A DNA stretch of 64,000 nt from Thermomicrobiales bacterium (GTDB taxonomy: Bacteria; Chloroflexota; Chloroflexia; Thermomicrobiales; CFX8). The stretch spans positions 186,001-250,000 of the forward strand of contig JBAOIG010000002.1 of NCBI GenBank assembly GCA_037045155.1, written 5' to 3'. Below the pieces are notes generated by a model, which worked only from the letters and a program-made list of their open reading frames with translations, searched no databases and was not told where the DNA came from. The translations under genes and the position numbers were made by a program. Within the stretch, counting starts at the first letter, position 1; each line of letters starts with the position of its first letter. Below, piece by piece: positions 41,486-50,360 of this stretch.

Positions 41486-43342
41486 TCAGGCCTTCGCCAG
41501 CCACCAGTTCTGGGCGTCCCAGGTCGAGTATTCCCACGTGCTGACCGCAAATCCGTGCAACCGTGTCGAGTAGGCATTGCCTTCGAGGAACTGCACGACC
41601 GGGATGACGACGACATCATCGCGCAGAGCGTCGGCGACCTTCTGATAGTTCTTCCGTCGCTCATCGCGATCCGGCGTCGCGCCTGCGGCGTCGAGCCATT
41701 CGCCAACGTCCTTGCGCACCCAGCGCATGAAGTTCTGGCCAGATGGGTTCGTCGCGCTCGGGACCTGGTCCGGGTGATAGCGCAGCACGATGCTGTTGTG
41801 CGGCTCGATGAAGAAGCCACTGTCGTAGAACAACGAATCGAAGTCGCCGATCATCCGTGGCGACTTGTCGGCCCAGGTGCCGAAGATAACGGCGAAGTCC
41901 TGGTTCTCGATCTTCATCGAGATGCCGATCTTCTTGAGATCCTCCTGGATAGCGAGCTGGGCCAGCTCGTTCGGCAAGTAGCCGGTATAGCCGTTGCAGA
42001 CGAACTCGGCCTTGACGCCATCCTTCGCGCGGACGTCACCATTCAGCTTCCAGCCGGCTGCCTCCAGTGTCGCAGCGGCCTGATCCGGGTCGTAGACCCA
42101 CGGATCTACCTGAGACATAATCCAGCCGACCGCCAGTGGCGAATCGATCAGCACCGACTCACGCAGCACCTCGTTGGCAATCCGGTCGCGATTGATCGCC
42201 AGCCCCACTGCCTTGCGGAACTCGACATCGCCGAAGAGCGGGTGTGGCGGTGTCACTCCCGGATCATTGTCGAACGGCTTCGACAGATTGAAGATCATCG
42301 CCAGCGTCCAGATTCCCGGGGCGGTGCGTGACTGGACGACGGTGGAATCGCGGAACTTATCGCCCGCCTCACCACCCGGCCACAGCATCACGTGACCATC
42401 GCCCTGGAGCATCTGCGCCGTCCGCGACTCTTCCGACGGGATGACCAGGAAGTTGATCCCATCGAGATATGGCTGGCCTGCGTCGCGGAAGTCCTCGTTC
42501 CTGACAACGGAGACATGATCGGCGGCGGCCCACTCCTTGAACTTGAACGGGCCGGTTCCGATCGGAGCGCGGTTGAAATCCCAGTTCATCATATCGGCGG
42601 CTTCGCCGGTGGCATGTCGCGGGATGACGTACTTGAACTGATCGACAAACGCCGGGTTGAACGAGGAGTACTTCACGACAACGGTATGGTCGTCAGTCGC
42701 CTCGACCGAGGTGACCTTGTCGAACTCCGACGCGAATGCCGAGCCGGCCTCGCCATCCTTGCCGATCTCCCACGAGAACTTCACGTCGTCGGCAGTGAGC
42801 GGCTTGCCATCGTGCCACTTGACACCCTCGCGGAGCTTCCAGGTGACCGTCAGCAGGTCGGCGGAGATACCGCCGTTCTCCAGCGAGGGGATCTCGGCGG
42901 CCAGGCGCGCGCTCCAGTCACCGTTCGGCAGTGTCTCTGCCAGCGGCTCGAGAATAACCGTCGTCACCTGGACAGCAATGCTCGTCTGACCAACGTAGGG
43001 GTTCAGCGAATCCGGGTCCTCGTAGAGCAGGTAGTTGATCGTGCCGCCCGATTGCGCCGGGCCTGGGGACGGGTCAACGTACCAGGCGGTTTCGCCAGCG
43101 CCGGCCGATGGCGAGCCACCGGTGGCCGGCGTCGCCGCCGCGCTCGTCGGGGATGCGCCTCCGGTGGCCGCGGTCGGCGCCGGGGTCGACTTGTCCCCGC
43201 CCCCGCAGGCCGCCAACAGACCAGCGATAACCGGCGCGCTCAGCCCAAGCGCGAGACCACGCCGCATGACATCGCGGCGCGACATCTGGCCGGCCATGTG
43301 AAACAGTTCGCCGCGCTGCTCGCTCAACGATCGTTCATCCAT
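41486..43342 (-). CDS. Peptide ABC transporter substrate-binding lipoprotein (Tat-exported)
   Basis: A 618-residue family-5 binding protein. The N-terminus carries a twin-arginine motif (SRRDVMRRGLALGLSAPV) and a lipobox ending at Cys46 (GLLAAC), so it is a Tat-exported lipoprotein. A Thr/Pro/Ala-rich linker precedes the folded part, where LNPYVGQTS, WHDGKPLTADDVKFS and VGLAINRDRIANEV are SBP_bac_5 features. It should deliver peptides to the permeases downstream. The ATG at 43342 gives 15-20 residues before the Tat motif; Met20 is another possible start. Confidence 0.9.
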   Translation of the reverse strand: MDERSLSEQRGELFHMAGQMSRRDVMRRGLALGLSAPVIAGLLAACGGGDKSTPAPTAATGGASPTSAAATPATGGSPSAGAGETAWYVDPSPGPAQSGGTINYLLYEDPDSLNPYVGQTSIAVQVTTVILEPLAETLPNGDWSARLAAEIPSLENGGISADLLTVTWKLREGVKWHDGKPLTADDVKFSWEIGKDGEAGSAFASEFDKVTSVEATDDHTVVVKYSSFNPAFVDQFKYVIPRHATGEAADMMNWDFNRAPIGTGPFKFKEWAAADHVSVVRNEDFRDAGQPYLDGINFLVIPSEESRTAQMLQGDGHVMLWPGGEAGDKFRDSTVVQSRTAPGIWTLAMIFNLSKPFDNDPGVTPPHPLFGDVEFRKAVGLAINRDRIANEVLRESVLIDSPLAVGWIMSQVDPWVYDPDQAAATLEAAGWKLNGDVRAKDGVKAEFVCNGYTGYLPNELAQLAIQEDLKKIGISMKIENQDFAVIFGTWADKSPRMIGDFDSLFYDSGFFIEPHNSIVLRYHPDQVPSATNPSGQNFMRWVRKDVGEWLDAAGATPDRDERRKNYQKVADALRDDVVVIPVVQFLEGNAYSTRLHGFAVSTWEYSTWDAQNWWLAKA

Positions 43343-43587
43343 GCTTCAGGTTCTCCCCACCTCATCCTCGACACCGCCAGACTAGCCGTGCGATCGTGCG
43401 AAGGCAACCAGCAGACCAGACAGATCGATGCGCAATCCACTGTCGCCGGTACGCCCGCCGTCGGTTCCTGTCGTAACAGGTGAATACCAATATGTACGCA
43501 CACGTTGGCCAGATGGCCATCAGGACGCGGGCGAAGATCGCAAGACGTTCGTATGATATCAATTCCTGGATTGTGGGTTACGCAATG

Positions 43588-43611
43588 CGACTGGTTGACA
43601 TCAACCGGTCG
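43588..43611. promoter_or_regulatory. 24-bp near-perfect palindrome
   Basis: Arms CGACTGGTTGA and TCAACCGGTCG around CA, with one mismatch in 11 pairs. The centre GGTTGACATCAACC also holds a TTGACA -35-like hexamer. It lies 118 bp before the FAD oxidoreductase gene, in a 386-bp gap with no other feature that I can name. Probably an operator. Confidence 0.5.
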
Positions 43612-43728
43612 GGCATGCAAGCATCTGTTGGTCTCCAGACCACGATGATTACGCGGACGCGCCCGACACCGGGCTCGGGCGACAGAGACACATGCAGGCG
43701 TTAGGCTCGCGCGAGGAGAGGGAATACG

Positions 43729-45156
43729 ATGAAGGACTACGCTTCATACAGCTTCTGGCTGGAGAACAGCGGCGACCTGACGCCACGGCCGGCGCTGGAC
43801 GGCTCGATTTCGGTCGACGTGGCGATCCTCGGGGCCGGCTTTACCGGGCTCTGGACGGCATACCATCTCCTGCAGCGCGATCCGTCGCTGAAGGTCGTTG
43901 TGCTGGAGGCAGAGATCGCCGGCTTCGGCGCGTCTGGTCGCAACGGTGGCTGGTGCTTTGCCGGGTTCCCCTATCCGCCGCTCGAGCTGGTCGATGAGTA
44001 TGGGCGCGACGCAGCCCGCGCCGTCTCCCTGGCAATGTACGACTCCGTCGACGATGTCGGCCGGGTGTGCGAGCTGGAGGGTATCGACGCGCACTATGCG
44101 AAGGGCGGCGAGCTGGAGATTGCTCGCGCCGGCTACGACCTCCCCAAGATGGAGGAAATGTACGACGAGTTCCGCGCGATCGGGCTCGAGGATCATTACC
44201 GACTGCTCGACAAGAACCAGACTGAGGAACGCATCCGGGTGGCCGGCGCGCTAGGCTCGTTCTGGAACAAGGAGGGCGCGGCAGTCCAGCCGGCCCGGCT
44301 CGCGCGCGGGTTGGCCCTCACCGTCGAGCGGCACGGCGGAACGATCTACGAGCAGACCCGCGTCACCGATTATGTGCCCGGCCCGCTGCCGCGGCTCGAC
44401 ACCGAACTCGGTAACGTCTCGGCGAAGGTCATTGTTCTGGCCGGCGAGGCCTACCTGTCGCGACTGCCGAAGATGCGACGGCGGGTCGTCCCGGCCACCT
44501 CGCACATCGTCATCACCGAGCCGCTCCCCGATGCTATATGGCAGGAAATCGGCTGGGGGGCCCGCGACGTGCTGGGCGGGTTCGGCTCGGCGGGCGGCTA
44601 CCTGAACCATACCGCCGACGGCCGGATCGCCTTCGGCCCCTACCGCGGAAAGGTGCCGTTCAACTCGACAATCACCGACGCGCTCGACCGGGATGAGAAT
44701 GTCTTCGAGCACGGACGCAAGTCGGCGCTCGAGTGGTTCCCGATGCTGGAGGGTGTGCGCTTCACTCACTCCTGGGGCGGGGTGCTGGGCATCCCACGTG
44801 ACCACATGCCGATCATGCGGTACGACCGGAGCACCGGCATCGCGATGGGCTATGGCTATACCGGCGAAGGCGTCGCGACAGCCAACCTCTCTGGCCGAGT
44901 GCTGGCCGATCTGATCACCGAGGCGGACACCGACCTCACACGCCTGCCGATGACCACGCACGCGCCCGTCGACTGGGAGCCAGAGCCAGTGCGTTGGGCG
45001 GGCTACTCACTGGTCCGACGCGGTCGCTACCAGATCAATGAAGAGGTCGAGCGAACCGGAAAATACCCGGAGAAGCCCAGCATCCCGCAGCGGCTATGGA
45101 ATATGTACCCGCCGCGCGCGTGGCGGTCGATCTGGAAGATGGGGGGGCAGGACTGA
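43729..45156 (+). CDS. FAD-dependent amine/amino-acid oxidase (DAO, PuuB-like)
   Basis: A 475-residue flavoprotein. VAILGAGFTGLWTAYHLL is the dinucleotide-binding GxGxxG motif, and GASGRNGGWCFAGFP is the FAD-contact loop typical of gamma-glutamylputrescine-oxidase-like DAO members. RRVVPATSHIVITEPL and GIAMGYGYTGEGVATANLSG fit the family. It oxidises an amine or N-methyl group to an imine with release of peroxide; the exact substrate is unknown. Its TGA overlaps the cupin ATG by one base. Confidence 0.85.
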   Translation: MKDYASYSFWLENSGDLTPRPALDGSISVDVAILGAGFTGLWTAYHLLQRDPSLKVVVLEAEIAGFGASGRNGGWCFAGFPYPPLELVDEYGRDAARAVSLAMYDSVDDVGRVCELEGIDAHYAKGGELEIARAGYDLPKMEEMYDEFRAIGLEDHYRLLDKNQTEERIRVAGALGSFWNKEGAAVQPARLARGLALTVERHGGTIYEQTRVTDYVPGPLPRLDTELGNVSAKVIVLAGEAYLSRLPKMRRRVVPATSHIVITEPLPDAIWQEIGWGARDVLGGFGSAGGYLNHTADGRIAFGPYRGKVPFNSTITDALDRDENVFEHGRKSALEWFPMLEGVRFTHSWGGVLGIPRDHMPIMRYDRSTGIAMGYGYTGEGVATANLSGRVLADLITEADTDLTRLPMTTHAPVDWEPEPVRWAGYSLVRRGRYQINEEVERTGKYPEKPSIPQRLWNMYPPRAWRSIWKMGGQD

Positions 45157-45515
45157 TGGCAACGCTGAAGATCGGCGCGGAAAGCGCCGCAACAACGGCG
45201 CTCGACGAGTGGGGCACAATCGGCTCGGCGCTGGATGGGCCAATGGGTATTCGTGGCCGCGAGGTCTGGGTCAGCCCGGACAAGCGTGTCGGCACCGGAA
45301 TCTGGGAATGCGACGCCGGCAGGTTCCGCGCCAGCTTCTCCGGCAGCGGTGAGTTCATCCAGGTCGTCAGCGGCCGGATGACCTGCACGGCCGAGGATGG
45401 CACATCCGTCGAGCTTGGCCCCGGCGACGCGATGACCTTTCCGCCGGGCTGGGCCGGCGAATGGCATGTCCACGAGCCGCTCCGGAAGCTGTACTGCGAG
45501 TTCAAGCCGGAGTAG
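45156..45515 (+). CDS. Cupin_3 (ureidoglycine-aminohydrolase-like) protein
   Basis: A 119-residue single cupin. The two cupin motifs are seen as GIWECDAGRFRASFSGSGEFIQVVSGRM (read in part: GEFIQVVSGRM) and PGDAMTFPPGWAGEWHVHEP. This is the DUF861/cupin_3 type that often lies beside polyamine or ureide oxidases. It is translationally coupled to the FAD enzyme, so it may hold a product or intermediate. The metal-binding set in the first motif looks partly replaced. Confidence 0.8.
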   Translation: MATLKIGAESAATTALDEWGTIGSALDGPMGIRGREVWVSPDKRVGTGIWECDAGRFRASFSGSGEFIQVVSGRMTCTAEDGTSVELGPGDAMTFPPGWAGEWHVHEPLRKLYCEFKPE

Positions 45516-45612
45516 GCCAACGATCGACCGATTGACGGACTCTGCCCCGCAGGCGTAAGGTGCGACCGTTCGACCCATGATCCTCCAATCATCGGAAGGA
45601 ACCGGACGCAGC

Positions 45613-47070
45613 ATGAGGAGCAGAGTCTTCAATCGAGCGTGGTTCGCGGGCATCGCAGCCGCACTACTGATCGCAGCCAGTCTCGCAGGACTGGTGAGCG
45701 CAGAGGAGCCGGCCACGGCGGCGTTCCAGCGCACCTGGGCACGCACCGACCAGCCCGTTACCAGCGGTCAGGCCAACCGCACATGGATGTGGGGTCCCAG
45801 CGCCAACACCGGCCCGCTCCAGGAACCCTACGCCGACGCCCCCGGTGGCGTCCGCACCGTCCAGTACTTCGACAAGTCCCGCATGGAGGACAACTCCTGG
45901 CGCGCCACTGCCCCGTGGGACGTCACTGACGGCCTCCTCGTCGTCGAGATGGTCACCGGGCAGATGCAGGTCGGCGATACCCAGTTCCAGCCCCTCGCCC
46001 CCGCCGTCGTTAACATCGCTGGCGACCCGGGCGAGCATCCCACCTACGCCGACATCAACACGTTCAACCTCCAGTCTCAGCCGGCCACGCCCGTCGGCAC
46101 GGTCCTCACAACCTGGATGGACGCCACCGGCATCCTCCCCAGCGGCCCGACACCGCCTTCCGCCGTCACCGCCGCCGAGCGACTGACCGTCACCAGCATC
46201 GACCACACGGTGGCCTCGGTGTTCTGGACGTTCATGAACTCCTCCGGCACGGTCTTCGAGAACGGGCAGTACGTGCAGGGGCCGCTCTTCGAGAACCCGT
46301 ACTACGCCACGGGGTATCCGATCACCGAGGCGTACTGGTCGATGGTGAAGATCGGCGGGACGCCGCAGACAGTGCTCTGGCAGTGCTTCCAGCGGCGCTG
46401 CCTGACCTACAACCCGGCGAATGGCCCGGGCTGGCAGGTCGAGGCCGGCAACGTCGGCCAGCACTACTACGACTGGCGCACCGCGTCGACCCCCATCGAG
46501 CCAACGCCAACGAGCACGACAACCCCGCCGGGGGTAACGCCAACCGTATCCCCCAGCCCGACATCCGACACCGGCTATAAGACCTTCACCGACGGCGTCT
46601 GGAAGGTCGGCAAGGATATTCAGGCCGGCACCTACCGCAGCAGCAAGGGAGACTCCCACTGCTACTGGGACCGCCTGAGCGGATTCAGCGGCATGCTCGA
46701 CGATGTCATCGCCAACGACGTTGTGTACGGCCGGGCTGTCGTGACGATTGCCACGAGTGACGCCGGCTTCCAGTCCGAGGACTGCGGCACATGGTCCAGC
46801 GATCTGTCGCCGATCACAACCAGCCAGACGGCGTCCTTCGGCAATGGCGCATGGATCGTCGGCGTCGACATCGCGCCGGGAACCTGGAGCAACAACGTCG
46901 CGGCAGCTGGCTGCTACTGGGAGCGCGTTAGCGACTTCTCTGGAGACGTTGTTCGAATCATCGACTCCGGTGATACGCACGCGACCGGGGTCAAGACCAT
47001 CACGATCGCGCCGACCGACGCCGGATTCAAGTCCTGGGACTGTGGAACCTGGACGCGGGTTGGCGGCTAG
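45613..47070 (+). CDS. Secreted protein with two C-terminal Cys/Trp repeats
   Basis: A 485-residue exported protein. The signal peptide spans about residues 8-30 (FAGIAAALLIAASLAGLVSA). An N-terminal domain with TWARTDQPV, RTWMWGP and VQYFDKSRME is a type seen often in Chloroflexota surface proteins. A Thr/Pro/Ser linker follows, then two repeats of about 70 residues. Each reads G-x-W-x-VG-x-DI-x-PGT near the start, CYW-(D/E)-R in the middle and CGTW at the end, so each probably has one disulfide. No enzyme motif; it may bind the cell surface. Confidence 0.8.
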   Translation: MRSRVFNRAWFAGIAAALLIAASLAGLVSAEEPATAAFQRTWARTDQPVTSGQANRTWMWGPSANTGPLQEPYADAPGGVRTVQYFDKSRMEDNSWRATAPWDVTDGLLVVEMVTGQMQVGDTQFQPLAPAVVNIAGDPGEHPTYADINTFNLQSQPATPVGTVLTTWMDATGILPSGPTPPSAVTAAERLTVTSIDHTVASVFWTFMNSSGTVFENGQYVQGPLFENPYYATGYPITEAYWSMVKIGGTPQTVLWQCFQRRCLTYNPANGPGWQVEAGNVGQHYYDWRTASTPIEPTPTSTTTPPGVTPTVSPSPTSDTGYKTFTDGVWKVGKDIQAGTYRSSKGDSHCYWDRLSGFSGMLDDVIANDVVYGRAVVTIATSDAGFQSEDCGTWSSDLSPITTSQTASFGNGAWIVGVDIAPGTWSNNVAAAGCYWERVSDFSGDVVRIIDSGDTHATGVKTITIAPTDAGFKSWDCGTWTRVGG

Positions 47071-47075
47071 AGACC

Positions 47076-47108
47076 AGCGAACCCCGGCCAGTCCGGCCGG
47101 GGCTCGCT
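47076..47108. terminator. Hairpin between convergent genes
   Basis: CCCCGGCC / GGCCGGGG stem with AGTCC loop, extended outside by AGCGA/TCGCT. It lies between the secreted-protein gene and mscL. No T run. Confidence 0.55.
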
Positions 47109-47143
47109 ATCCGCGGGTCTGATTTCCAGCGGCGATCCCGTTG

Positions 47144-47560
47144 TCAGGCAGCCTTGAGGTCGGACGTGCAGGCCGGGCAGCGGGTCGCCGCAAGCGGCAC
47201 GGCGGTCAGGCAGTAGGGGCAAGCGCGAGTAGTCGGATCTGACGCGGCCTGCTTTGCCCGCCGCGCGTTGATCATGTTAAACGGCTTGATGACGAAGAAG
47301 AAGACCGCTGCCGCCACCAGCAGGAACGCGATCATCGCATTCAGAAACGCGCCGTACATGACCTGACTGTTGTTGATCGTAAAGCTCAGGTTGGAGAAAT
47401 CCGGCTTGCCGAAGATCGCGGCGATGATTGGCGTAAGAATGTTCTCGACCAGCGAGGTAACGACCGCGCCGAACGCCGCGCCGATGATGACCGCGACGGC
47501 CAGATCGAGAACGTTGCCGCGCAGAATAAACGCGCGAAACTCATCCGCGATTGATTTCAA
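47144..47560 (-). CDS. mscL: Large-conductance mechanosensitive channel with C-terminal zinc ribbon
   Basis: A 138-residue channel that opens under membrane tension to release solutes. MKSIADEFRAFILRGNVLDLAVAVIIG is the amphipathic N-helix and TM1 (key part FILRGNVLDLAVAVIIG), with AFGAVVTSLVENILTPIIA and TM2 FLNAMIAFLLVAAAVFFFVI. In place of the acidic C-terminal helical bundle is a zinc ribbon, CPYC-x10-CPAC. The length is otherwise normal. It stands alone, convergent with the secreted-protein gene. Confidence 0.93.
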   Translation of the reverse strand: MKSIADEFRAFILRGNVLDLAVAVIIGAAFGAVVTSLVENILTPIIAAIFGKPDFSNLSFTINNSQVMYGAFLNAMIAFLLVAAAVFFFVIKPFNMINARRAKQAASDPTTRACPYCLTAVPLAATRCPACTSDLKAA

Positions 47561-47743
47561 TACTTCCCCCTTCGCTCTTCACCCATGGCCGGCATCCCCG
47601 CAAGCCAGTGTGTTATCACCACGCGAACGTTCGCGGGTTTGTGCGTCATACTCTATCATCCACGTCAGCAGCCGTATACGTGTTCCGCCAACCCGGCGCG
47701 TGAGTGCGCAAGAGCGGGGAGTAACCAGGCAGGAGAACCCGGC

Positions 47744-48121
47744 GTGATCCACTTCATCGTGCGCTGGCTGATCATTGTCGCGTCGGTCTGGGTGGCGGCC
47801 TGGATCGTGCCGGGTATCAGCATCGAGGACGACCGTGGCGTCTCGGCCATTCTGATCATGGCGGCTGTGCTGGCGATCGTGAACTTGTTGGTCAAGCCGG
47901 TGCTGACGGCGCTCTCCTGCTGCCTGATCGTCATCACGCTCGGCCTCTTCCTGCTGGTGATCAACACACTCACGTTCTGGCTCGCCTCGGGGATCGCGTC
48001 GGACTGGTTCAGCGCCGGGTTCCACGTCACTGACTTCTGGTCCGCGTTCTTCGGCGGCATCATTGTCAGCGTCGTCTCATGGCTGATGACCGCGTTCATC
48101 GACGACAGCTGGGTGCGCTGA
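47744..48121 (+). CDS. Phage-holin-family (DUF360/YvlD-like) membrane protein
   Basis: A 125-residue protein with four helices. It opens with VRWLIIVASVWVAAWIVPGI. NLLVKPVLTALSCCLIVITLGLFLLVINTLTFWLA carries the conserved NxxVKPVL and LGLFLLVINTL elements, and FFGGIIVSVVSW closes the fold. Despite the family name, members are usually chromosomal and not linked to phage. The GTG at 47744 follows AGGAG with 8-nt spacing and removes an unsupported 53-codon extension. There is no phage gene nearby. Confidence 0.82.
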   Translation: MIHFIVRWLIIVASVWVAAWIVPGISIEDDRGVSAILIMAAVLAIVNLLVKPVLTALSCCLIVITLGLFLLVINTLTFWLASGIASDWFSAGFHVTDFWSAFFGGIIVSVVSWLMTAFIDDSWVR

Positions 48122-48154
48122 AGCGGGCTCCAAAGAATCGGTGTACTGGACCGA

Positions 48155-48700
48155 TCAGGCAAACACGTCGGAGACGCGCAAGCGGAAGCCCGGCAGGACA
48201 TCGCCAAAGTCGATCTCGTCCGCTTCGCGGTAGACGCGAGCGCGCTGGTCAGGCGTCCAGACCGCGATTGAGCGAAGCTCCGGCTGGACGACGAGGACGA
48301 GCTGCGTGCCGGCCCGAAGATACTCCGCGACCTTCGCATCGACAGCGGACGCGCGATCCGACGGCGAGACGATCTCCACGGCAACATCCGGAGCCAACGG
48401 CAGGAAGCCCTGACGACCGCCGCTGGGAGGAAGTCGATCGTTGCGGACGAATGCTGCGTCCGGACTCAACAGGACATCGGGATCACGTGCGAGCAGGAAT
48501 CCCGCATCAGGGCCGTATACCCGACCGACTTCGTCTCTACGCACGTGTCCCCACAGCAGATAGATGAGGTTAACGCCAATCTCGCTGTGGTCTCCCCCGG
48601 CTGGTGGCATCTTCAACAGCTCCCCGCGGATGAGGTCGTAGCGCCCCGGTTCCTCGATCGCGGCGAGGTCGTCGATGGTGTAGTGCCGCGTCGTTGTCAT
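48155..48700 (-). CDS. Uma2-family (DUF820) endonuclease-like protein
   Basis: A 181-residue protein with the PD-(D/E)xK nuclease core typical of Uma2: GRYDLIRGELLKMPPAGGDH near the start, DVLLSPDAAFVRNDRL, then PDVAVEIVSPSDRASAVDAKVAEYLRAG. Members are numerous in Cyanobacteria and Chloroflexota, often in many copies, and are thought to descend from mobile elements. No partner gene is present. The ATG at 48700 is in the normal place for the family. Confidence 0.87.
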   Translation of the reverse strand: MTTTRHYTIDDLAAIEEPGRYDLIRGELLKMPPAGGDHSEIGVNLIYLLWGHVRRDEVGRVYGPDAGFLLARDPDVLLSPDAAFVRNDRLPPSGGRQGFLPLAPDVAVEIVSPSDRASAVDAKVAEYLRAGTQLVLVVQPELRSIAVWTPDQRARVYREADEIDFGDVLPGFRLRVSDVFA

Positions 48701-48807
48701 GCTGGCCTGCCTTCGGTCGCGACTGGCGTTCGATGCATTGATCGTAGCACGCGTCGCGCCCCGGCCGAAACGAATCGACCGGGGCGCGACGATGACAGCA
48801 GGATGAG

Positions 48808-50214
48808 TTAGAGGACGCGGTTGGCGATGCTCCAGTGGTGCGCGTGATACCCCTGGCCGGCCTTCTCCAGCTCGGCGATGACGACCTCCATGTCTCGCCG
48901 CTCGACTGGGAACGGCTCGACGGTGGCGAGATAGGCTGCCACCCGGGCCGCCGTCGCCGCGCCACCCTGCAGGCCGCGCAGCGTGACCTTATCGACCGTG
49001 TCCGCTTCGGTGTGGCCGTAGCCGCGACCGATCATCCCAACGGTCGAATCCCTGGTGTTCAGGGTCGCTGTCGGGAAGCCCGCCCGGAAGAACGGGAAGT
49101 GGTCGGAGTGCGTGCCGACCCGGTTGCGCACCTCCATGTTGTGCTTCAGGTCGCCGGAAAGTCCGCGGAACCAGCCGGTCAGCGTCTCGTCGCCAGTGAC
49201 AGTGATCTGGTCTGTGCCCTCGCGGCCAGCGCCGTCGAGATTGAGCGCGATGACCAGCTTCTCGTTGCCATTGAGGTAGCGCTCGTGGTGCTTCCAGCTG
49301 CCGCCGAGGCCCAGCTCCTCGTAGGCGAAGCAGATGACCCGCACCGTCCGGCGCATCTGACCGGCAAACGGCGCCAGCACCCGGCCGGCCTCCAGCCCAA
49401 CCAGCGTCCCCGCCCCGTCGTCCGCCGCGCCCTGGGCGACGTCGTGGCCGTCGTAGTGGCCGCCCATCAGCACGATCTCCTCGGGGTGCTGGCCGGGGAT
49501 ATCGCCGATGACGTTGTAGGAGCGCGAGAGGTACGTCTTGTTCTCGGTATGGATCTTCATCCGCACTGCGCCGCGCTCGGCCAACCGCCGGATCATGCTG
49601 CCGGACTCGTGGTTGATGCCGATGCCCGGGATAGCCGCCTCGTGGTCGCTATCCTCCGGACCCTGGGGATTCTGCGCATAGAGCGAGCCGGTGATGTGCA
49701 GCATGCCCGGGTTCTTGTTGACGAAGATGCAGCCGATCGCGCCGGCCGCGACTGCCAGTCGGAACTTGTCCGTCCGATGCAACGTCACCTCGCCCGGCTT
49801 GTTCGTCTCGGCGGCGGTCAGGATGATCTTTCCGCGGATCGCCTCGCCGGCCCGCTCGAAGTCGGCCGTCTCGCCCTCGCCGATGTCGATCATCTCGCCC
49901 TCGATGACGCCGCTGCCGGTGAACGGCATCGAGATCGCCGAGAACGTGCGCTCCAATGGCGCCAGCATCGTCAGATCGCAGGTCCCGCGCTCCCACGTGT
50001 AGACCGGGAACTCCTCCAGATGCGCGTTCTGCAGGCCGTATTCCTTCATCTTGCCCAGCAGGAACTGGCCGGCCTGATGCTCGCTCTCCGAGCCGCCGAA
50101 GCGCGAGCCGAGGTCGTCGCAGATGTAGCGCAGGTTCGTGTAGATCTCGTCCGACGTCCAGACCTCACCCAGCACGTACTTCTCAATGTCGCGAACGGTT
50201 GACTGATCTGCCAT
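48808..50214 (-). CDS. M28 family zinc aminopeptidase with PA domain
   Basis: A 468-residue metallopeptidase removing N-terminal residues. A PA (protease-associated) insert lies at about residues 110-220. The M28 core shows MGGHYDGHDVAQGAADDGAG with His and bridging Asp, then CFAYEELGLGG with the catalytic Glu pair, LNLDGAGREG and THSDHFPF with the last His. No signal peptide is visible, so it should be cytoplasmic. It is divergent from the carbamoylase-type gene 147 bp away and fits the peptide-use theme. Confidence 0.9.
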   Translation of the reverse strand: MADQSTVRDIEKYVLGEVWTSDEIYTNLRYICDDLGSRFGGSESEHQAGQFLLGKMKEYGLQNAHLEEFPVYTWERGTCDLTMLAPLERTFSAISMPFTGSGVIEGEMIDIGEGETADFERAGEAIRGKIILTAAETNKPGEVTLHRTDKFRLAVAAGAIGCIFVNKNPGMLHITGSLYAQNPQGPEDSDHEAAIPGIGINHESGSMIRRLAERGAVRMKIHTENKTYLSRSYNVIGDIPGQHPEEIVLMGGHYDGHDVAQGAADDGAGTLVGLEAGRVLAPFAGQMRRTVRVICFAYEELGLGGSWKHHERYLNGNEKLVIALNLDGAGREGTDQITVTGDETLTGWFRGLSGDLKHNMEVRNRVGTHSDHFPFFRAGFPTATLNTRDSTVGMIGRGYGHTEADTVDKVTLRGLQGGAATAARVAAYLATVEPFPVERRDMEVVIAELEKAGQGYHAHHWSIANRVL

Positions 50215-50360
50215 GTCTCACTCCTCACTTGATACCGTATCGACGCTGGCGGCAGCATCGCCCCAGTGCAACTCCCTGTCAACGCCCTGGATATGGCTCG
50301 ACCAAACCGTCGCCAGCAGCGATGATTGATCGTGGACAGGTGGATGATCTGGAGGAACAC

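Noticed and set aside
47744..48121. Prophage remnant, because of the holin-family name
   Set aside because: The family is mostly chromosomal and no phage gene lies nearby.
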